A stretch of 64,000 bases of DNA from Micromonospora fulviviridis (GTDB lineage: Bacteria; Actinomycetota; Actinomycetes; Mycobacteriales; Micromonosporaceae), in assembly GCF_014648395.1 (NCBI RefSeq), contig NZ_BMRA01000013.1:61358-125357 (forward strand), written 5' to 3'. How positions within the stretch are numbered: position 1 is the stretch's first letter; each line of letters opens with the position of its first letter. The notes under the pieces are model-generated. The model ran no database searches, had not been told where the DNA came from, and saw only the letters and a program-made list of their open reading frames with translations. The position numbers and the translations under genes are program-made. This document shows, piece by piece, positions 25,709-33,004 of the stretch.

Positions 25709-26422
25709 ATGTCCTCCCCCGCATCGTCCTTGGTCGAACACGCCGCCGCCGCGCTGGCCCGGCTCCGGCACGCCCGGCTGCTGCATCCCGCCGGCCGCAC
25801 CTTCTCCGCCGAGGTGCTGATCTGGGGTACGCCGGGCCCGCCCACCGGCGTGCCGCTGCTGGACCTGCCCGGCCGGTGGCCCGCGACCGTCCGGCTGTCC
25901 AAGGGCGTACCCACCCCGGGAAGCTGGCCGGACGTGCTGGGGGTGGGGATCCGGCTGCACCGTGACCCGGAGCCGCCGGTGGACCTGCTGGCCAGTTCCA
26001 GCGGGGCGGCGCCGGTGCTGCGCCACCTGCCGCTGCCCCGCCGCCGCTTCACCGGGACGTACAGCTCGATCATGTCCTTCCGGGCCGGCCGGCGGCGGCT
26101 GTACCTCGCCGTGCTGGCCGACCCGGACTCACCGGAGCTGGGCCGCGGGTTGGCCGAGCTCCCGGCGGCGGCGGGCGACGACGGGCCGCGGCTGGTGCTC
26201 GCGGTGGCCTCGGCGGTCGGGCCGTGGCGGCCGTTCGGCGAGGTGCGGCTGGACGGCCCGCGCGACGCCCGGGAGGACGCCGCGCTGGCCTTCGATCCGA
26301 TCGGCAACGTGCCGCCGGGCCTGCGGGTGGCCGGTCCGCTGGCCTGGTTGCGGGACACCACCTACCGGGGTTCCCGGCGGGGCCGGGGCGCCCGGCTCAG
26401 TCGGGCGGCTCGACGGGGGTGA
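25709..26422 (+). CDS. Conserved actinobacterial protein, possibly catalase-like fold
   Basis: A 237-aa soluble protein found in many actinomycetes, sometimes labelled phosphodiesterase without evidence. Seen: RHARLLHPAGRTFSAEVL, VRLSKGVPTPGSWPDVLGVGIRL, and LRHLPLPRRRFTGTYSSI. The order loosely recalls the heme-fold of catalase-related proteins, but I see no certain heme ligand, so I give no function. TACTCG lies 6 nt before ATG at 25709. An open frame extends far upstream (to 24692), but it is antisense to the M16 gene. Its last 26 nt overlap the 3' end of the convergent gene at 26397. Confidence 0.65.
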   Translation: MSSPASSLVEHAAAALARLRHARLLHPAGRTFSAEVLIWGTPGPPTGVPLLDLPGRWPATVRLSKGVPTPGSWPDVLGVGIRLHRDPEPPVDLLASSSGAAPVLRHLPLPRRRFTGTYSSIMSFRAGRRRLYLAVLADPDSPELGRGLAELPAAAGDDGPRLVLAVASAVGPWRPFGEVRLDGPRDAREDAALAFDPIGNVPPGLRVAGPLAWLRDTTYRGSRRGRGARLSRAARRG

Positions 26423-26612
26423 CGGTCTGCTCGGAGGTCCGGTGCTCCAGCACGGTGTCCGGTGCCACGTTCCGGTCCTCCTCCCGGATGTCCGATTCGG
26501 TGAGGATGGCGTCGGCCTGCGCCTCCGGGTCCTCGCTGCCGGCCGCCGCCTCCTCGGGCAGCAGGTGGGCGCGGGACTCGATCCGGTCCTGGTCGCTCTG
26601 GTGGTGGCTCAT
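26397..26612 (-). CDS. Small acidic hypothetical protein, 71 aa
   Basis: Begins MSHHQSDQDRIESRAHLLPEE and is rich in Glu, Asp and Ser, probably disordered. Similar short acidic proteins are recurrent in Micromonospora-type genomes (recall, not searched). GAGGA stands 6 nt before ATG at 26612. Its C-terminal coding sequence overlaps the end of the convergent gene by 26 bp. Confidence 0.55.
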   Translation of the reverse strand: MSHHQSDQDRIESRAHLLPEEAAAGSEDPEAQADAILTESDIREEDRNVAPDTVLEHRTSEQTVTPVEPPD

Positions 26613-26896
26613 GCCGTCCTCATACCCCCGCCGAGGCCTGGCGGAACCCCGCGCTTCCCAGCATGCGGTACGCAGCGCAGATCTTTCCGGCCGGCATTCA
26701 CGCACTGGCAGTGGCCTGTGCCACCGTCGGAGTCCTGCCATTCGGGATGGATCATCGGCCGGACCGGGCGGTCACCCGCGCGGACGGCCCGCGGACACAT
26801 GCCGTGCCTCTGGAGTTACCCGCAGTTCCATCGACCGGGGTTAACATGAGGCGCGGCTTACCCGACGAGCGGGTGAGACCCACCCCTCCCGTCGGG
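26613..26896. other. Intergenic region upstream of the aromatic leader
   Basis: About 284 bp without a convincing gene; somewhat lower GC than its surroundings. It should include the promoter -35 of the leader transcript (TGAGAC around 26874-26879 is a candidate). Confidence 0.35.
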
Positions 26897-26902
26897 TACG
26901 CT
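26897..26902 (+). promoter_or_regulatory. -10 box of the DAHP synthase leader transcript
   Basis: TACGCT sits 7 nt before the GTG at 26910, so the transcript most likely starts at the leader peptide's own start codon. Confidence 0.65.
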
Positions 26903-26909
26903 GGTGGGC

Positions 26910-26975
26910 GTGACGCGGTCGTATCGATGGTTTAGGCAGCCGGCTGGAGGAGCCGGTGACTCGACCATGAGCTGA
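26910..26975 (+). CDS. Aromatic-codon leader peptide, 21 aa
   Basis: A short frame encoding MTRSYRWFRQPAGGAGDSTMS. Tyr, Trp and Phe codons occur at positions 5, 7 and 8, a density far above chance for so short a peptide and exactly the three end-products of the pathway that the downstream DAHP synthase opens. It is preceded by a leaderless promoter and followed by an intrinsic terminator, as in classical amino-acid attenuators. An in-frame GTG at 26904 could add two residues. The peptide itself is presumably non-functional; only ribosome stalling on it would matter. Confidence 0.65.
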   Translation: MTRSYRWFRQPAGGAGDSTMS

Positions 26976-26998
26976 CGTCACTCCTCTTAGAGCCGGCC

Positions 26999-27023
26999 GG
27001 GCAGGGATGATTCCCTGCCCTTT
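26999..27023 (+). terminator. Intrinsic terminator (attenuator) before DAHP synthase
   Basis: Perfect 9-bp stem (26999-27007 with 27012-27020), TGAT loop, then TTT. Unusually for this genome it has the T-run of a classical intrinsic terminator. Upstream segments can pair alternatively: CCGGCT (26940-26945) with AGCCGG (26951-26956), and GGAGGAG/TGAC (26946-26960) with GTCACTCCTC (26977-26986). These give plausible pause and antiterminator arms. Confidence 0.7.
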
Positions 27024-27090
27024 CGCGTACGAGCAGCCGGCTCGATCCCGGGCGCCGGCCCCGGGCACGGTCGGCGGAAGGAACCCCACC

Positions 27091-28179
27091 GTGACGACGA
27101 CCCCGGACGTTCATCGGGTCATCGACCAGCGGATCGACCGTGTCGTGCCGCTGACCACCCCGGCCCTGCTGCACCACCACCTGCCGCTCGAGGACCCCCT
27201 CGCCGAGGCCGTGGTGGCCGGTCGGCGTGCCGTCGGCCGGGTGCTGGACCGCGCCGACGACCGGCTGCTGGTCGTGGTCGGCCCCTGCTCGGTGCACGAC
27301 CCCGCCGCCGCCCTGGAGTACGCGGCCCGGCTGCGCCACGCCGCCGACCGGCTCGCCGACGACCTGCTCGTGGTGATGCGGGTCTACTTCGAGAAGCCCC
27401 GCTCGACCGTGGGCTGGAAGGGCCTGATCAACGACCCGGGCCTGGACGGCTCGGGCGACGTGAACACCGGCCTGCGTACCGCCCGGGCGCTCCTGCTCGA
27501 CGTGGTGCGGCTGGGTCTCCCGGTGGGCTGCGAGTTCCTCGACCCGATCACCCCGCAGTACATCGCCGACACGGTGGCCTGGGGCGCGATCGGCGCGCGG
27601 ACCGTGGAGAGCCAGGTGCACCGCCAGCTCGCCTCCGGCCTGTCCATGCCGATCGGCATGAAGAACCGCCCCGACGGCAGCATCGGCACCGCGGTGGACG
27701 CGATCCGGGCGGCCGGCGTCCCGCACGTCTTCCCCGGCATCGACGTCTCCGGCACCCCGGCGATCATGCACACCCGGGGCAACGCCGATGGCCACCTGGT
27801 GCTGCGCGGCGGCGGTGGCCGGCCCAACTACGACGCGGATTCGGTGGCCGGGGCGCTGGACCTGCTGCGCGCCGCCGGGCTGCCCGAGCGGGTGGTGGTC
27901 GACGCCAGCCACGCCAACAGCGGCAAGGACCACCGCAACCAGCCGCTGGTCGCCGCGGACGTGGCCGCCCAGCTCGCCGCCGGCCAGCGGGGCATCGTCG
28001 GCATCATGCTGGAGAGCTTCCTCCAGCCCGGCCGGCAGGACCTCGACCCCACCCGCCGGCTGGAGTACGGCAAGTCGGTCACCGACGCCTGCATCGGCTG
28101 GGACACCACCGCCGAGGTCCTCGACCACCTCGCCCAGGCGGTCCGCAACCGCCGCGCCACCCTCCCGACCCCGGCCTGA
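27091..28179 (+). CDS. aroG: 3-deoxy-7-phosphoheptulonate synthase (DAHP synthase), class I
   Basis: A 362-aa class I (AroG/F/H type) DAHP synthase joining phosphoenolpyruvate and erythrose 4-phosphate, the first step of the shikimate pathway. Conserved blocks: VVVGPCSVHDP (metal/PEP Cys near residue 68), MRVYFEKPRSTVGWKGLINDP, GARTVESQVHR, KNRPDG and DASHANSGKDH (metal His). GTG at 27091 has GGAAGGA 8-9 nt upstream. The symbol aroG is by class only; aroF and aroH are equally apt. Likely controlled by the attenuator at 26910-27023. Confidence 0.93.
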   Translation: MTTTPDVHRVIDQRIDRVVPLTTPALLHHHLPLEDPLAEAVVAGRRAVGRVLDRADDRLLVVVGPCSVHDPAAALEYAARLRHAADRLADDLLVVMRVYFEKPRSTVGWKGLINDPGLDGSGDVNTGLRTARALLLDVVRLGLPVGCEFLDPITPQYIADTVAWGAIGARTVESQVHRQLASGLSMPIGMKNRPDGSIGTAVDAIRAAGVPHVFPGIDVSGTPAIMHTRGNADGHLVLRGGGGRPNYDADSVAGALDLLRAAGLPERVVVDASHANSGKDHRNQPLVAADVAAQLAAGQRGIVGIMLESFLQPGRQDLDPTRRLEYGKSVTDACIGWDTTAEVLDHLAQAVRNRRATLPTPA

Positions 28180-28188
28180 CCCACCCGA

Positions 28189-28253
28189 GCGTTGATCATG
28201 AGGTTGGCGGCAGCGAAGGAGATCGACTTCGCCGCCAACCTCATGATCAACGC
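28189..28253. repeat. 23-bp perfect palindrome (REP-like) after DAHP synthase
   Basis: Arms 28189-28211 and 28231-28253 are perfect inverted copies, 19-nt spacer, inside an intergenic region. Each arm contains TTGATCATGA. It can act as terminator for the DAHP synthase gene. The arm looks like a dispersed palindromic element known to me from Micromonospora-type genomes (recall, not searched). Confidence 0.75.
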
Positions 28254-28310
28254 CGTGGGGCGGGCCGGGTGGGGACGTTTGACCGATTCGGGCCCGGGTA
28301 GCTGACCGGC

Positions 28311-28535
28311 GTGACCGATGACGCGCCCGTGACCGAGCAGCCGGACACCCGGCCGCTCGACGAACTGCTCGACGACATCTACCACGGCCAGGAGCGGATC
28401 AGTCAGGCGGACATCTACCGCCGGGCGGTGGCCGCCGAGCTGCCCGCCGAGCTGCTCACCCGGATCGCCGCCCTGCCGCAGGGCGAGTACGCGGTCGACG
28501 AGGCGGCCGACCTGCTCGGCGGGACGGTGGCCTGA
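28311..28535 (+). CDS. Small hypothetical protein, 74 aa
   Basis: Acidic, helix-rich: LDELLDDIYHGQERISQADIYRRAV then AELLTRIAALPQGEYAVDEAADLLGG. No family recognised. TAGCTG is 6 nt before the GTG at 28311 (weak leaderless match). Followed by another small acidic gene. Confidence 0.6.
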   Translation: MTDDAPVTEQPDTRPLDELLDDIYHGQERISQADIYRRAVAAELPAELLTRIAALPQGEYAVDEAADLLGGTVA

Positions 28536-28577
28536 GCCTTCCGGCGGACGCGGCCCGAGGACGGAGAGGACAGCGCG

Positions 28578-28787
28578 ATGACCGACCGCAACGAGGAACA
28601 CGAGCACCCTCCGGCGCTCGGCCAGCCACCCCGGGGCATGGACACGCTTCCGGAGGCCGACTTCGCCAACGAGCACGAGGAGACCGCGGTCGCCGACGAC
28701 ATCATCACCGACGAGGACCGCGAGGAGCGGGAGCCCGAGGCGTCGCGCGGCTGGGCCGGCGAGGACCACGGCACCACCCCCACCTGA
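28578..28787 (+). CDS. Small acidic hypothetical protein, 69 aa
   Basis: MTDRNEEHEHPPALGQ at the start, then a Glu/Asp-rich low-complexity chain, probably disordered and cytoplasmic. Strong GGAGAGGA ribosome site. Likely co-transcribed with the gene at 28311, 42 nt upstream. Function unknown. Confidence 0.6.
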   Translation: MTDRNEEHEHPPALGQPPRGMDTLPEADFANEHEETAVADDIITDEDREEREPEASRGWAGEDHGTTPT

Positions 28788-28801
28788 GCTGACCCGGACG
28801 C

Positions 28802-28834
28802 GAAGGGGGCCGGCGCGGCGCGCCGGCCCCCTTC
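28802..28834. terminator. Bidirectional hairpin terminator
   Basis: Perfect 15-bp stem (28802-28816 / 28820-28834), 3-nt loop, between the convergent genes ending at 28787 and 28847. Confidence 0.8.
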
Positions 28835-28846
28835 TCCGTCGTACGG

Positions 28847-29386
28847 TCACTCCTCGCGGTGGCCGCCCTCGGCGGCCTGCTGGGCCACCGCGTACCCCAT
28901 CTGGAGGAAGTCCGAGGCGGCCACCGCGGTCAGCGCGGTGGCGACCAGCCGGGTGAGCCGGGGGGCCAGCACCAGCCCGCCCGTGAGGCCGGTGGCGACC
29001 CAGACGGCCAGGCAGAACGGGCAGCTCACCAGCTCGCCGACGGCGTGCCGGGTCGGGCTGCCCTGGTCGCGGACCTGTTCCATCACCTCGCCGCTGCCGA
29101 TCGGGTGGTCGTAGCGGGTGAAGGGCGCGCGCAGCGGACTGGTGATCGCGTCCTTGGCGAGCAGCCGGCTCAGCTTGTGGGTCGCGATCGAGAGCAGCAC
29201 CACGTCGCCGGACGCGGGGCGCGCCGGCACCGGACGGCCCGTCGCCCTGACCAGGCCGACCAGCGACGCGGTGACCGCGCCGTACGTGCCCATCGCCACC
29301 AGGTAGCCGCCCAGCGGCCGGTGCTCGTGCGGCGCGTACGCCTGGCGCAGCCGCGCCACCTTCTGCTTCAGGCCACTCCCGGTCAA
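28847..29386 (-). CDS. DUF1360 family membrane protein
   Basis: A 179-aa protein of the DUF1360 family. Blocks seen: GYLVAMGTYGAVTASLVGL (TM), VVLLSIATHKLSRLLAKDAITSPLRAPFTRY, VGELVSCPFCLAVWVATG (CPFC motif, TM), and a C-terminal helix ASDFLQMGYAVAQQAA. Starts with TTG at 29386: GAGGAGG is 6 nt upstream and no nearer ATG or GTG fits. Function unknown. Confidence 0.85.
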   Translation of the reverse strand: MTGSGLKQKVARLRQAYAPHEHRPLGGYLVAMGTYGAVTASLVGLVRATGRPVPARPASGDVVLLSIATHKLSRLLAKDAITSPLRAPFTRYDHPIGSGEVMEQVRDQGSPTRHAVGELVSCPFCLAVWVATGLTGGLVLAPRLTRLVATALTAVAASDFLQMGYAVAQQAAEGGHREE

Positions 29387-29419
29387 CCCGGCCTCCTCGG
29401 TATCGTGCCAGCGCCGGCC

Positions 29420-29743
29420 TCAGCCGGCGGTCAGGTTGTCGGCCACCTCGCGGGCGAGGCTGGCCAGGATCTCGTCGGCCATCCCGTGGTCGGTGCCCGC
29501 CAGGTCCAGCCGGACCCGGGCGCCCCCGGCGTCGGCCGGCTCGACGTCGATGTCTGCCGACCAGCCCGCGGACTCGGAGCTCCAGCGGGCCCGCATGTCC
29601 TCGGCGTCGACCACCTCGACCCGGTGCGTGCCGGAGCGGCGCAGCTCCTCGGGCAGCCAGGCCGCCGACCGGTCCGGGTCGGTGGCGGTGTTGAAGACCA
29701 CCTCGGGCGGCGCGGACATGCCGCGCTCGGCGTGGCTGCCCAT
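29420..29743 (-). CDS. SRPBCC (START-like) family protein
   Basis: A 107-aa small ligand-binding-fold protein: SAPPEVVFNTATDPDRSAAWLPEEL is the first helix region of an SRPBCC fold, followed by strands HRVEVVDAEDMRARWSSES and ARVRLDLAGTD and a long C-terminal helix ILASLAREVADNL. Its ATG overlaps the TGA of the upstream gene as ATGA, so the two are coupled. Ligand unknown. Confidence 0.75.
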   Translation of the reverse strand: MGSHAERGMSAPPEVVFNTATDPDRSAAWLPEELRRSGTHRVEVVDAEDMRARWSSESAGWSADIDVEPADAGGARVRLDLAGTDHGMADEILASLAREVADNLTAG

Positions 29744-30042
29744 CAGGCGTCCCGCAGCCGGCTCGGGTCGACCTCCCGACCCGGGTGCCGGGCCAGGTAC
29801 TCGGTCTCCAGCTCGGCGGTGCGCCGCAGGTGGTTGGCGAGCGCCGAGTCGGTGGCGTGGCGGAGGGTGTCGAGCCGGGTCCGGTGCAGGCTCTGCATCT
29901 CCCGGATCAGGTCCTCGTCGCCGAGGTCGGCGGGGTCCACCCCGAGCAGCTCACCGTCGATGTCCTGGGTGCGGGCGTGATCGCCGTCCCACTCGGTCAC
30001 CCGCTGCTCCGGACTCGCGTCGCGGCGTACTGATTCGGTCAT
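29743..30042 (-). CDS. DUF6158-like protein
   Basis: A 99-aa protein. Its core, LGVDPADLGDEDLIREMQSLHRTRLDT followed by HLRRTAELETEYLARHPGREV, fits a small actinobacterial family I recall as DUF6158, in which conserved helices surround a charged loop. GAGGGGGCGACG is upstream of ATG at 30042. Coupled to the SRPBCC gene; in related genomes the pair is commonly adjacent (recall). Function unknown. Confidence 0.7.
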   Translation of the reverse strand: MTESVRRDASPEQRVTEWDGDHARTQDIDGELLGVDPADLGDEDLIREMQSLHRTRLDTLRHATDSALANHLRRTAELETEYLARHPGREVDPSRLRDA

Positions 30043-30164
30043 CGTCGCCCCCTCGTCTCGTTCGGGCTGGCGTCTAGACGGATGCCCAGCCGGGGTGCCA
30101 CCAAACCCTCGCCACCTACGACACCGTGTCGGAGACGGCCGGCGGGCCCGGTACCCTCGATGGC

Positions 30165-30584
30165 ATGAAGCGGCTCTGGACACCGGCGTGGATCGCCCGC
30201 CACGTGGCCATGGTCGTGCTGGTGGTGGGCTTCCTCGGGCTCGGCTGGTGGCAGGTCACCCGGGCCGCCGGGGGCAACACGCTGAGCTTCGGTTACGCGA
30301 TCGAGTGGCCCGTCTTCGCCGGCTTCGTGGTCTTCGTGTGGTGGCGTGAGCTGCGGCACACGCTGCGGGCCACGCGCGAGGAGCAGGCCACCCCGGCGCC
30401 GCCGGCGACCGCCGGGTCCGAGCCGGCCGTCGCCACCCCGGCGGTACGCCGGCCGGTGCGGGTCACCCGGGTGCCGGCCGTTCCGGTCGGCGGGGCCGAC
30501 GACGGCGAGCTGGCCGCGTACAACCGCTACCTTTCCTGGTTGAACGCCAACCCGGGCGCGAAGCCCGGCGACTATCCCGGCTGA
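30165..30584 (+). CDS. Hypothetical two-TM membrane protein
   Basis: A 139-aa protein with two N-terminal TM helices (HVAMVVLVVGFLGLGWWQV and EWPVFAGFVVFVWW) and a long Pro/Ala/Val tail ending in AAYNRYLSWLNANPGAKPGDYP. Its C-terminal block is the best-conserved part in similar actinobacterial proteins (recall). ATG at 30165 has TACCCT (30152-30157) 7 nt upstream, leaderless. Next gene (DUF3817) starts 26 nt after its stop, so a two-gene operon is likely. Confidence 0.7.
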   Translation: MKRLWTPAWIARHVAMVVLVVGFLGLGWWQVTRAAGGNTLSFGYAIEWPVFAGFVVFVWWRELRHTLRATREEQATPAPPATAGSEPAVATPAVRRPVRVTRVPAVPVGGADDGELAAYNRYLSWLNANPGAKPGDYPG

Positions 30585-30609
30585 GGCCGGTGCGGAAGGA
30601 CGGACGACG

Positions 30610-30939
30610 GTGGGCGGAGCCCTTACCCGGTACCGCGTGATCGCCTGGATCGTGGGCGTGGCGCTGGTGGTGCTGGTCCTGATCGGGATGCCGCTGAAGT
30701 ACGGCTTCGACAACCCGACCGTGGTGGCCGTGGTCGGCACCGCGCACGGCTGGCTGTACATGATCTACCTGGCGCTCACCTTCGACCTGTCGCGCCGGGC
30801 CGACTGGCCGCTGAAGCGGATGCTGCTGGTGATGCTCGCCGGCACCGTGCCGTTCGTCTCGTTCTACGCCGAGCGCCGGGTGAGCCACTGGCTGGCCGCC
30901 GAGCAGTCGCCCCGGGCCCCGGAGCCGGTCGCCGGCTGA
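30610..30939 (+). CDS. DUF3817 family membrane protein
   Basis: A 109-aa, three-TM protein of the DUF3817 family: TRYRVIAWIVGVALVVLVLIGMPLKY, ...VVGTAHGWLYMIYLALTFDLSRR, and MLLVMLAGTVPFVSFYAERRV. This YrbE-like domain is typical of actinobacteria. GTG at 30610, GGAAGGA upstream. Function unknown. Confidence 0.85.
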   Translation: MGGALTRYRVIAWIVGVALVVLVLIGMPLKYGFDNPTVVAVVGTAHGWLYMIYLALTFDLSRRADWPLKRMLLVMLAGTVPFVSFYAERRVSHWLAAEQSPRAPEPVAG

Positions 30940-30949
30940 CCCGGGGCGG

Positions 30950-31468
30950 TCAGCGGTTCGGCCGCCACGCCGCCGCCGCGGGCGGGTCCGCCCAGCCGCC
31001 GTGGCGTACCCCCTCCCGGGCCCGTTGCAGGGCCCGGGTGACCTGGCCGAACTGCCGCTCGTCGTCGCTGCTGAACAGCAGCACCTCGGCGCCGCCGAGC
31101 CGCCCCCACAGCTCGTATGCCGGGGGCCGCCAGCGATCCCCGGCCAGCACGAGCAGCAGCGGCAGCAGCCCGACCGCGCCGAGCGTGAGGTACGCCGCCG
31201 CGGTGAGCCGTTGCAGCCCGCCGGTGAAGCCGAGCAGCACGCCGACCCCGCCGATCAGTGCGGCGGAGACGGCGACCGCCCGGAGGGCGAGCCGGTCGTG
31301 CGGACCGCGGGCGGTCCAGAGCTGGGTGATGTCGGCGACGGGCCAGCTGTTGCGGCCGACGGTGAAGCGCTCCCCGGTGACCACGATGCCGGGCCGGGCG
31401 TAGAGCAGGGTGGAGGCGGCCGCGCCGGGCGACCGGGGCGGGCGGGTGGTAAAGCCATCGGTCTGCAC
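30950..31468 (-). CDS. DUF6232-like membrane protein
   Basis: A 172-aa protein with an N-terminal beta domain (LLYARPGIVVTGERFTVGRNSWPVADI), two TM helices (LRAVAVSAALIGGVGVLLGF, AAYLTLGAVGLLPLLLVLA), and a C-terminal part with LLFSSDDERQFGQVTRALQRA. This order fits the family I know as DUF6232. GTG at 31468 has GGGGAGG 6 nt upstream; the open frame beyond it is not supported. Convergent with the DUF3817 gene, 10 nt apart. Confidence 0.75.
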   Translation of the reverse strand: MQTDGFTTRPPRSPGAAASTLLYARPGIVVTGERFTVGRNSWPVADITQLWTARGPHDRLALRAVAVSAALIGGVGVLLGFTGGLQRLTAAAYLTLGAVGLLPLLLVLAGDRWRPPAYELWGRLGGAEVLLFSSDDERQFGQVTRALQRAREGVRHGGWADPPAAAAWRPNR

Positions 31469-31964
31469 GGCGGCCTCCCCGGGTTCGCGGGCCGGGCCTT
31501 CCTGCGGCGCGCCAGCCTTGCCGCGCGGCGGGATTCCCGAGCTCCGCGCTTCATTGTGTTGCGGCGACGCCACCCGGCCGGGCGGTTTACCTGGCCACGG
31601 GCCGGCGGCAGCTCGGGGGTCAGGCCGGAAAACAGGAGTGATTTCCGTCTTTGTCGTGACTTTGCGGCGCGTTGCCTGGCGACATCCGCCCAGAACGACG
31701 AATCGGGCCAGTGGCGCGATCCGCCCACCCGGCGTCGGCGCCACGACGGCCCGCCCGCGAACCGGTCACGAAGCGTCACGGGCACCGGCGGCACTTCCTG
31801 ACACTTTGCCAACTTTCGCCCCTGCTTCAACTCCCCGTCACTCCGGTCACGGGTTAGGTTGGGCAGGCCGGTCCGGTCGACCGCCATCCACCAGGGTGGC
31901 CCCGGGCCGGTGTCGCCGGGTCGCCCGCCGCCCCGGCGAGGAGTCGGAGAGGAGCCTTCCGCTC
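31469..31964. other. 496-bp intergenic region upstream of the NlpC/P60 gene
   Basis: No gene is convincing. An extended -10-like GGGTTAGGTT lies at 31852-31861. The 9-mer CCGGTCACG occurs at about 31758 and 31844 and may be a factor-binding site. I looked for a c-di-AMP (ydaO-type) riboswitch, frequent before such genes in actinobacteria, and did not find its conserved segments. Confidence 0.35.
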
Positions 31965-32933
31965 TTGTCGTCCTTACGGATCCTGCTGCGCTCGCTGGCG
32001 GTGGCCGGCCTCTCGGCCGCGCTGCTCGCCCCGGGGTCGGTGGCTCGGGCCGAGCCCACCCCCGCCGAGCTGACGAAGCAGATCGAGAAGTCCTCGACTG
32101 AGCTGGAGCGAATCGTCGAGTCGTACAACAAGCTCAACGAAGAGATCAAGGCCAACAAGGCCACCGCGGCCACGTTGCAGGCCAAGATCGGCCCGTTGCA
32201 GGAGCAGGCCGAGCGGAGCCGCGCCGACGTGGGCGCCATCGCCGCCACGGCGTACAAGACCGGGGGCCTGCGCACCGCGCAGGCGCTGCTGGAGCCCGGC
32301 GGGCCCGCCACGCTGCCGGACCGGCTGGGCACCCTGGACCAGCTCACCCGTCAGCGGCAGCAGACCATCGCCGGGTTCACGGACACCCAGCGCCGGCTGA
32401 TCGACCAGAAGACGCGGCTGGACGCCACGCTGGCCCGGGAGGCGGCGCAGGCCAAGCAGCTGGTCGCCGGCAAGAAGAAGATCGAGGCGGACCTGGCCCG
32501 CCTCTACGAGCTGCGCCGGAAGGCGTACGGCCGGGCCACCGAGGCACCCGCCCGGTCCAGCTCCGCCGGCAGCGCCCCGGCCATCTCCGGCTCTGCGGGC
32601 GTCGCCGTGCGCTACGCCTACGGCGCCATCGGCAAGCCGTACGTCTGGGGCGCGGACGGGCCGGACGGTTACGACTGCTCCGGGCTGACCCTGGCCGCCT
32701 GGCGGGCCGCCGGCAAGTCCCTGCCGCACAACGCGGCGATGCAGTGGGATGCCACCTCACGCATCAGCCGCAGCTCGCTGCAACCCGGCGACCTGGTGTT
32801 CTACTCCGGGCTCGGCCACGTCGCGCTCTACATCGGCGGCGGTCAGGTGATCGACGCGCCCAGCGCCGGCCGCAACGTGCTCAAGCGGGACATGAACATG
32901 ATGACGATCGCGGGCTACGGCCGGGTGCGCTGA
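31965..32933 (+). CDS. Secreted NlpC/P60 peptidoglycan hydrolase with coiled coil
   Basis: A 322-aa secreted protein. Residues 1-30 form a signal peptide (LLRSLAVAGLSAALLAPGSVARA). Residues 35-190 form a coiled coil (ELTKQIEKSSTELERIVESYNKL and further heptads). Residues 205-322 form an NlpC/P60 domain with catalytic Cys in GYDCSGLTL, His in GLGHVALYIG and the polar residue at VIDAPSAG. It should cleave peptide cross-links of the cell wall, as RipA-type proteins do. TTG at 31965 is the best start (GGAGAGGAG 10 nt upstream). Codon 4 is TTA (31974-31976), the rare leucine codon read by bldA-type tRNA. Confidence 0.85.
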   Translation: MSSLRILLRSLAVAGLSAALLAPGSVARAEPTPAELTKQIEKSSTELERIVESYNKLNEEIKANKATAATLQAKIGPLQEQAERSRADVGAIAATAYKTGGLRTAQALLEPGGPATLPDRLGTLDQLTRQRQQTIAGFTDTQRRLIDQKTRLDATLAREAAQAKQLVAGKKKIEADLARLYELRRKAYGRATEAPARSSSAGSAPAISGSAGVAVRYAYGAIGKPYVWGADGPDGYDCSGLTLAAWRAAGKSLPHNAAMQWDATSRISRSSLQPGDLVFYSGLGHVALYIGGGQVIDAPSAGRNVLKRDMNMMTIAGYGRVR

Positions 32934-32945
32934 CCCCCGACACGG

Positions 32946-32984
32946 CGAACGGCCGGCGTCCCCCTATCGGACGCCGGCCGTTCG
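32946..32984. terminator. Bidirectional hairpin terminator
   Basis: Perfect 15-bp stem (32946-32960 / 32970-32984) around an ATCGG-containing loop; ends with TCTTGT on the plus strand. Separates convergent NlpC/P60 and sigma-factor genes. Confidence 0.8.
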
Positions 32985-33004
32985 TCTTGTCCATTACTAC
33001 CAGC

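Noticed and set aside
26841..27089. Minus-strand frame of 82 aa over the aromatic leader
   Set aside because: Antisense to the leader and terminator structure, no supporting signals.
31600..31960. c-di-AMP (ydaO) riboswitch before the NlpC/P60 gene
   Set aside because: Expected by analogy with other actinobacteria, but the conserved core segments are not present.
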